Shown piece by piece: positions 58,525 to 64,000 of a stretch of DNA of 64,000 nucleotides (position 1 is its first letter; every line of letters starts with the position of its first letter). Source of the DNA: Ferribacterium limneticum (lineage in GTDB: Bacteria; Pseudomonadota; Gammaproteobacteria; Burkholderiales; Rhodocyclaceae); NCBI RefSeq assembly GCF_020510565.1, contig NZ_CP075189.1, positions 1,162,501 through 1,226,500 on the forward strand, written 5' to 3'. Made by a program: the position numbers and the translations under genes. Below the pieces are notes generated by a model that was not told the DNA's origin, ran no database searches, and saw only the letters and a program-made list of their open reading frames with translations.

Positions 58525-61500
58525 TTACAGGGCTTCGGCCGCGACGGAGGCGGCGCGCCGCTTTTTCAGGGCGTGCGCCCACAGGCGGAAACGATCAAGG
58601 TAGAGATAGACGACCGGCGTCGTGTACAGCGTCAATAGCTGGCTGATGATCAGGCCGCCAACGATGGCGATGCCGAGCGGCTGGCGCAGTTCGGCGCCGT
58701 CGCCACTGCCCAGGGCGAGCGGAATGGCGCCAAAAAGGGCGGCCAGCGTGGTCATCATGATCGGCCGGAAGCGCAGCTGGCAGGCTTCGAAGATGGCTTG
58801 GCGCGGGCTCAGATTGCCCTCGCGTTCGGCCTGCAGCGCGAAGTCCACCATGATGATGGCGTTCTTCTTGACGATGCCGATGAGCAGGATGACGCCGATC
58901 AGCGCGATGACCGAGAATTCGGTCTTGAACAGGAGCAGGGCGAGCAGGGCACCGATGCCGGCCGAGGGCAGTGTGGACAGGATGGTCAGCGGGTGAATCA
59001 GGCTTTCGTAGAGGATGCCGAGCACCAGATAGACGGCGATGATGGCGCCGAGTATGAGCAGCGGCTGGCTGGCCATTGAGGCCTGGAAGGCCTTGGCCGC
59101 GCCCTCGAACGAACCGTAGATCGAGTTGGGGACGCCAAGCTGGGCCATGGCGTCGTTGATCGCCAGCGTCGCATCGCCTAGCGAGACGCCGACGGGCAGC
59201 GCGAAGCTGATCGTCGAGGCGGCGAACTGGCTCTGGTGGGCGATGGACAGCGGCGCGAAGGTCTGCTCCCAGCGGGCGATGGCCGACAGCGGCACCTGGC
59301 TGCCGGTCGGCGTGACCAGGATGATGTCGGACAACGCTTCCGGGCTCTGCCAGTAGCGCGGAGCCGCTTCCATGACGACGCGGTACTGGTTGAGCGGGTT
59401 GTAGATGGTCGAGATCAGGCGCTGACCGAAGAAATCGTTGAGCACGGTATCGATGCTGCGCTGAGTCAGGCCAAGGCGGGCGGCCAGTTCGCGGTCGACG
59501 GACAGGGTGGTTTGCAGGCCCTTGTCTTGGCGGTCGGTGTTCACGTCGGCCAGTTCCGGCAGTTCGGAGAGCGCCTTGCGGATTTTCGGTTCCCAGTTGC
59601 GCAGCCCTTCCAGATCGTCGGAGAGCAGGGTGTATTGGTACTGCGAATTGCTTTGCCGGCCGCCGATGCGGATTTCCTGCACCGACTGCAGGAAGAGGCT
59701 GGCGCCGGCGACTTGCGACAGCGGCCGGCGCAGGCGTTCGATGACCTGCTCGGCAGAAACGCCGCGTTCGTTCAATGGTTTCAGCGAGATGAAAAGCTGC
59801 GCCGAATTGCGCCGGCCGCCGCCGGTGAAGCCGGCGACATTGGCCACCGCCGGGTCCTTGCGCACGATGTCGATGAAATCGGCCAGCTTCTCCTGCATGG
59901 ACTGGAAGGAACTGCTCTGGTCGGCCTGCACCTGGCCGCTCAGCCGCCCAGTGTCCTGTTGCGGGAAGAATCCCTTGGGCACGATGTTGTAGAGATATAC
60001 GTTGAGCGCCACGGCCGAAGCCAGAACCGCCATCATCACCAGCCCGTGATCGAGCGACCAGGCCAGGCTGCGCCGGTAGCCGGCCTGCAAGGCAGCGATG
60101 CCGCGACTGACCATTATGGACAGGCGGCCTTCCTGGAAATCGTCGCGCGAACGGAGCAGGCGCGAGCACATCATCGGCGTGGTGGCCAGCGAAACGACCA
60201 GCGAAACGAGGACGGCCGCGGCCAGGGTCACGGCAAATTCGCGGAACAGGCGGCCGACGATGCCACCCATGAACAGAATGGGGATGAAGGCGGCGATCAG
60301 CGACAGGGTCATCGAAACAACCGTGAAAGCCACTTCGCGCACGCCCTTGAGCGCCGCTTCGAGCGGCGACAGCCCCTTCTCGATATGGCGGGTGATGTTC
60401 TCGAGGACGACCACCGCGTCGTCGACGACGAAGCCGGTTGCTACGGTCAACGCCATTAAAGACAGATTATTCAAACTGAAGCCGGCCATGTACATGACCG
60501 ACAGCGTGCCGATCAGCGACACCGGCACGGCAACGGCCGGGATCAGTGCGGCGCGGCGGTCGCGCAGGAAGAGCATGACAACCATGATGACGAGGCCGAC
60601 CGAAATGGCCAGGCTGGCGCCGACATCGCGCAGCGAGGCGCGGATGGTCACACTGCGGTCCTGGGCGACTTCGAGCTTGATGTCCTGGTGGATCGCCGCC
60701 TGTAACTGCGGCAGTCGGGCGCGCACGCGGTCGACGGTGGCGATGATGTTGGCGCCGGGCTGGCGACTGACCATGAGCAGGACGGACGGCTTGCCGTTGG
60801 TCAGCCCGGCGTTGCGAATGTCCTGTGCGCCGTCGCGCACTTCGGCGACATCGCCGAGGCGGATGGCGGCGCCGTCCTTCCACGAAATGATGGTCGGAAC
60901 GTAATCGGCGGCGCGTGTCGCCTGGTCGTTGGCACCGATCTGCCAGTTGTGCTGGCCGTCGTCGAGCAGGCCTTTCGGCCGATTGACATTGGTGTTGGCG
61001 ACGGCCGTGCGCACGGTTTCCGGGCTGATGCCGGCGCGGGCCAGGGCCTGCGGATTCAGTTCGATGCGCACGGCAGGCAGGGAACTGCCGCCGACATTGA
61101 CCTGCCCGACGCCTTCGATTTGCGAAAGTTTCTGTCCAAGGATGGTGACTGCAGCGTCATAAACCTGGGAACGCGACAGCACGTCGGAGGTCAGCGAAAG
61201 AACCATGACTGGCGAATCATTGGGATTCACCTTGCGCAGGGAAGGGTTGCCCGTCATGCCGCTCGGCAACTGGGCACGCGAGGCATTGATGGCGGCCTGC
61301 ATGTCCTTGGCCGCACCGTTGATGCTGCGGCTCAGGTCGAATTGCAACGTGACATCGACGGCACCCTGCGAACTGTTCGAGGTGATCTCATTGACCCCGG
61401 CAATCGAACCCAGCGCCCGTTCGAGCGGCGTCGCCACCGTCGCCGCCATCGTTTCCGGGCTGGCCCCGGGCAACGAAGCGCGCACCGAAATGGTCGGGAA

Positions 61501-61623
61501 TTCGACCTGCGGCAGCAGGGCCGCCGGCAACTGGAAAAAGGCCGCGACACCGAGCAGGGCGATGCCCAGCGTCAGCAGCGTGGTGGCGACCGGGCGGTGG
61601 ACGAACCTGGCAGAAAAGCTCAT
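58525..61623 (-). CDS. mdtC: RND multidrug efflux permease, MdtC/MuxC-like
   Basis: 1032 aa, 12 membrane helices in two halves. First helix [26 protein letters not shown] (read in parts); proton-relay Asp pair in [19 protein letters not shown]; second-half motif [24 protein letters not shown]-1 family features throughout. Its ATG overlaps the stop of the preceding RND gene (ATGA), so the two form a heteromeric pump as in MdtBC. Pumps hydrophobic compounds or bile-salt-like detergents in known relatives; substrate here unknown. Confidence 0.93.
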   Translation of the reverse strand: MSFSARFVHRPVATTLLTLGIALLGVAAFFQLPAALLPQVEFPTISVRASLPGASPETMAATVATPLERALGSIAGVNEITSNSSQGAVDVTLQFDLSRSINGAAKDMQAAINASRAQLPSGMTGNPSLRKVNPNDSPVMVLSLTSDVLSRSQVYDAAVTILGQKLSQIEGVGQVNVGGSSLPAVRIELNPQALARAGISPETVRTAVANTNVNRPKGLLDDGQHNWQIGANDQATRAADYVPTIISWKDGAAIRLGDVAEVRDGAQDIRNAGLTNGKPSVLLMVSRQPGANIIATVDRVRARLPQLQAAIHQDIKLEVAQDRSVTIRASLRDVGASLAISVGLVIMVVMLFLRDRRAALIPAVAVPVSLIGTLSVMYMAGFSLNNLSLMALTVATGFVVDDAVVVLENITRHIEKGLSPLEAALKGVREVAFTVVSMTLSLIAAFIPILFMGGIVGRLFREFAVTLAAAVLVSLVVSLATTPMMCSRLLRSRDDFQEGRLSIMVSRGIAALQAGYRRSLAWSLDHGLVMMAVLASAVALNVYLYNIVPKGFFPQQDTGRLSGQVQADQSSSFQSMQEKLADFIDIVRKDPAVANVAGFTGGGRRNSAQLFISLKPLNERGVSAEQVIERLRRPLSQVAGASLFLQSVQEIRIGGRQSNSQYQYTLLSDDLEGLRNWEPKIRKALSELPELADVNTDRQDKGLQTTLSVDRELAARLGLTQRSIDTVLNDFFGQRLISTIYNPLNQYRVVMEAAPRYWQSPEALSDIILVTPTGSQVPLSAIARWEQTFAPLSIAHQSQFAASTISFALPVGVSLGDATLAINDAMAQLGVPNSIYGSFEGAAKAFQASMASQPLLILGAIIAVYLVLGILYESLIHPLTILSTLPSAGIGALLALLLFKTEFSVIALIGVILLIGIVKKNAIIMVDFALQAEREGNLSPRQAIFEACQLRFRPIMMTTLAALFGAIPLALGSGDGAELRQPLGIAIVGGLIISQLLTLYTTPVVYLYLDRFRLWAHALKKRRAASVAAEAL

Positions 61624-64000
61624 GCGGTTTTCCTCTCCAGACGCCAGGCCTCGATGCGCTTGGCCAGGCGGTCAAAGGCAAGATAGATGACCGGCGTCGT
61701 GAACAGCGTCAGCACCTGCGAGACGATCAGTCCGCCGACCATGGTGATGCCCAGCGGCTGGCGCAGTTCGGAGCCGACGCCGGTACCGAGCATGAGCGGT
61801 AGAGCGCCGAGCAGGGCGGCCAGCGTCGTCATCAGGATGGGGCGGAAGCGCAGCAGACAGGCTTCATAGATCGCCTCGTCGGCCGACTTGCCCTGTTCAC
61901 GTTCGGCTTCGAGGGCGAAGTCGATCATCATGATGGCGTTTTTCTTGACGATGCCGATCAGCAGGATGATGCCGATGATGCCGATGATGCCGAGGTCGGT
62001 CCGGCAGATGAACAGGGCGAGCAGCGCCCCGACGCCGGCCGAGGGCAGTGTGGAGAGGATGGTGATCGGGTGGATGTAGCTCTCGTAGAGTACGCCGAGC
62101 ACGATGTACATGGTGATGATGGCGGCGACGATCAGCCACAGCGTGCTCGACTGCGAGGCCTGGAAAGCCTGGGCGGCGCCCTGGAAGCGCAGGCCGATGC
62201 TGGGCGGCAGATCGAGTTCGGCCTGGACGCCGCGAATGGCCGTCACCGCCTCGCCGAGCGAAGTGCCCGGCGCCAGGTTGAAGGACACCGTAGCCGCCGG
62301 GAACTGGCCGATGTGGTTGATCGAGAGCAGGGCCGGCCGTTCGCTGATGCGGGCGACCGAGGCAAGCGGCACCTGGGCGCCATTGGCGCCGACGAGGTAA
62401 AGGCTGTTCAGACCTTCCAGCCCGCGCTTGAATTCCGGTTTCACTTCGAGCACGACGCGGTACAGGTTCGACTGCGTGAAAATGGTTGAAATCAGGCGTT
62501 GACCGAAGGCGTTGTACAGCGCGTTGTCGATGGCGGCGGTGGTGATGCCGAGCCGGCCGGCGTTGTCGCGGTCGATCTCGACATAGGCCTGGCGGCCTTC
62601 GTCCTGCCAGTCGCTGGCGACATCGGCCAGTTCCGGCACCTCTTTAAGGCGTTTGACCAGGCGATGCAGCGATGCCCCCAGTTCGGCCGGGTCGGTACCT
62701 TCGACGCTGAACTGGTATTGCGTGCGGCTGACCCGGCTTTCGATGGTCAGATCCTGCACCGGCTGCATGTAGGTCGTGATGCCGCCCACGCCGACCAGAT
62801 GGGATTGCAGCCGGCGGATCACGGTCGAGGCATCGGCATCGCGTTCGTGCCAAGGTTTGAGGCTGATCAGCAGACGGCCACTGTTCAGCGTGGTGTTGAC
62901 GCCATCGACGCCGATGATCGACGACACGCTGTCCACCGCCGGGTCTTCGAGGATGGTATCGACGACGCCCTGCTGGCGGTTGGCCATGGCCGAAAACGAG
63001 ACGCTCTGCGTCGCTTCGGTAATGCCCTGGATCAGCCCGGTATCCTGCACCGGGAAGAAACCCTTGGGAATGGCGATGTAGAGCACGACGGTGAGCACCA
63101 GCGTGCCGATGGCGACGGCCAGCGTCAGCGTCTGGTGCTGCAGCACCCAGCGCAGGGCCACGGCGTAGCGGGCGATGGTGTTGTCGATGCAGGCGCCGGT
63201 GATGCGGAAGAAGTGGCCATGCTTTTCTTCCGGCACATGGTGGAGCAGGCGGGCGCACATCATCGGCGTCAGGGTCAGCGAAACGACGGCCGAAATCAGG
63301 ATGGACGCGGCCAGCGTGATGGCAAATTCGCGGAACAGGCGGCCGACCACGTCGCCCATGAAGAGCAGGGGAATGAGCACGGCGATCAGCGAGATGGTCA
63401 GCGAGATGATCGTGAAGCCAATCTGCGCCGAGCCTTTGAGCGCCGCTTCCATCGGCGAATCGCCTTCCTCGATGTAGCGGGCGATGTTCTCGATCATCAC
63501 GATGGCATCGTCGACGACGAAGCCGGTGGCGATGGTCAGCGCCATCAGGGTCAGGTTGTTGATCGAGAAGCCGGCCAGGTACATCACGCCGAAAGTGCCG
63601 ACCAGCGACAGCGGCACGGCGACGCTCGGAATGATGGTCGCCGGCACGTTGCGCAGGAAAACGAAGATGACCATGACGACCAGCGCCACGGCGAGGAAGA
63701 GTTCGGTCTGCACGTCGTGCACCGAGGCGCGGATGGTCGTCGTGCGGTCGGTGAGCAGGCGCAGCTCGACGGTCGCCGGCAGCGAGGCCTGCAATTGCGG
63801 TAATAGCTGTTTTATCCGGTCGACCGTCTCGATGACATTGGCGCCGGGCTGGCGCTGGATGTTCAGGATGATGGCCGGCTTGCGGTCGGCCCAGGCAGCG
63901 AGGCGGTTGTTTTCGGCGCCTTCAACCAGTTCGGCGACGTCGCCGAGGCGGACCGGGGCACCGTTTTTCCAGGCGATGATCAGGTCGCGGTACTCGGCGG
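61620..64000 (-). CDS. mdtB: RND multidrug efflux permease, MdtB/MuxB-like (5' end outside window)
   Basis: The frame is open to the right edge, giving at least 793 aa; the N-terminal quarter is beyond 64000. Visible: porter-domain sequence [38 protein letters not shown] (read in parts), [25 protein letters not shown] with the Asp pair, and [23 protein letters not shown]. The adaptor (MdtA/MuxA) should lie just right of the window. Translationally coupled to the next RND gene. Confidence 0.93.
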   Translation of the reverse strand, partial: AEYRDLIIAWKNGAPVRLGDVAELVEGAENNRLAAWADRKPAIILNIQRQPGANVIETVDRIKQLLPQLQASLPATVELRLLTDRTTTIRASVHDVQTELFLAVALVVMVIFVFLRNVPATIIPSVAVPLSLVGTFGVMYLAGFSINNLTLMALTIATGFVVDDAIVMIENIARYIEEGDSPMEAALKGSAQIGFTIISLTISLIAVLIPLLFMGDVVGRLFREFAITLAASILISAVVSLTLTPMMCARLLHHVPEEKHGHFFRITGACIDNTIARYAVALRWVLQHQTLTLAVAIGTLVLTVVLYIAIPKGFFPVQDTGLIQGITEATQSVSFSAMANRQQGVVDTILEDPAVDSVSSIIGVDGVNTTLNSGRLLISLKPWHERDADASTVIRRLQSHLVGVGGITTYMQPVQDLTIESRVSRTQYQFSVEGTDPAELGASLHRLVKRLKEVPELADVASDWQDEGRQAYVEIDRDNAGRLGITTAAIDNALYNAFGQRLISTIFTQSNLYRVVLEVKPEFKRGLEGLNSLYLVGANGAQVPLASVARISERPALLSINHIGQFPAATVSFNLAPGTSLGEAVTAIRGVQAELDLPPSIGLRFQGAAQAFQASQSSTLWLIVAAIITMYIVLGVLYESYIHPITILSTLPSAGVGALLALFICRTDLGIIGIIGIILLIGIVKKNAIMMIDFALEAEREQGKSADEAIYEACLLRFRPILMTTLAALLGALPLMLGTGVGSELRQPLGITMVGGLIVSQVLTLFTTPVIYLAFDRLAKRIEAWRLERKTA

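Overview
The window looks like a chromosomal segment of a betaproteobacterium, most likely Rhodocyclales (Dechloromonas/Azonexus-like). The basis is the 23S tail and 5S rRNA sequence, the GC-rich Xanthomonas/Pseudomonas-unlike core genes, and the many c-type cytochromes; no species can be named from the sequence alone. It opens at the 3' end of an rRNA operon (23S tail, 5S, terminator). Housekeeping genes follow: tcdA, an HPt/HD-GYP signalling gene, ispB and tRNA-Pro(CGG).

From 3374 to 24275 a 20.9-kb integrative element is inserted in the 3' half of tRNA-Pro. It is bounded by a 46-bp perfect direct repeat and carries its integrase next to attR. At the left it has a TrfA-type plasmid replication initiator whose 3' end runs into five 21/22-bp iterons flanked by two perfect DnaA boxes, so it reads as an integrated iteron plasmid. 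Cargo: NYN nuclease, GIY-YIG nuclease, exported M23 peptidase flanked by a four-copy palindrome family, a type I restriction-modification locus (hsdM-hsdS-AlbA_2/ATPase-[hsdS remnant]-Fic-hsdR), and an AT-rich three-gene operon (proteasome-like Ntn hydrolase, ABC-type AAA ATPase, DUF4276/TOPRIM-like protein) that is a candidate defence system.

Directly behind attR lies a second, related tyrosine recombinase with two unrecognised genes, a 21-bp perfect inverted repeat and about 1 kb of gene-free sequence packed with hairpins. GNRA loops and duplicated hairpins make sense only on the + strand, so this is a candidate giant structured RNA. An XRE regulator divergent from a zinc-ribbon protein and an HAD-type protein, with a 12-bp operator-like repeat between them, closes the accessory zone near 30.1 kb.

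From 30.5 to 50.3 kb there is a periplasm/outer-membrane gene cluster. Three perfect sigma-54 -24/-12 promoters (near 30520, 41800 and 47443) head three transcription units: (i) rhodanese-like protein, two small membrane proteins, cytochrome, GlcG/HbpS, DsbD, redoxin; (ii) TonB receptor, SMP-30 protein, dienelactone hydrolase, cytochrome c'; (iii) DUF6152 protein, two paralogous exported proteins, terminator, small cytochrome c. A sulfate-type ABC importer (binding protein, TonB receptor, CysT, CysW, no CysA) sits between (i) and (ii). Together they suggest uptake and periplasmic oxidation of an unidentified substrate.

From 50.6 to 55.2 kb lies an IetA/IetS-like AAA ATPase plus subtilase pair followed by a gene ending in a HEPN-type R-x4-H motif, another candidate defence/toxin locus, then an exported trypsin-like protease. 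The window ends in a minus-strand MdtBC/MuxBC-type RND efflux operon with its outer-membrane channel and a lipoprotein hydrolase; the upstream RND gene runs off the end.

A short repeat with core CGGTNNACCG occurs seven times on both strands and is in frame in five genes, including hsdR, always reading as a (F/N)FR(L/S)TVA-like peptide where the frame matches.
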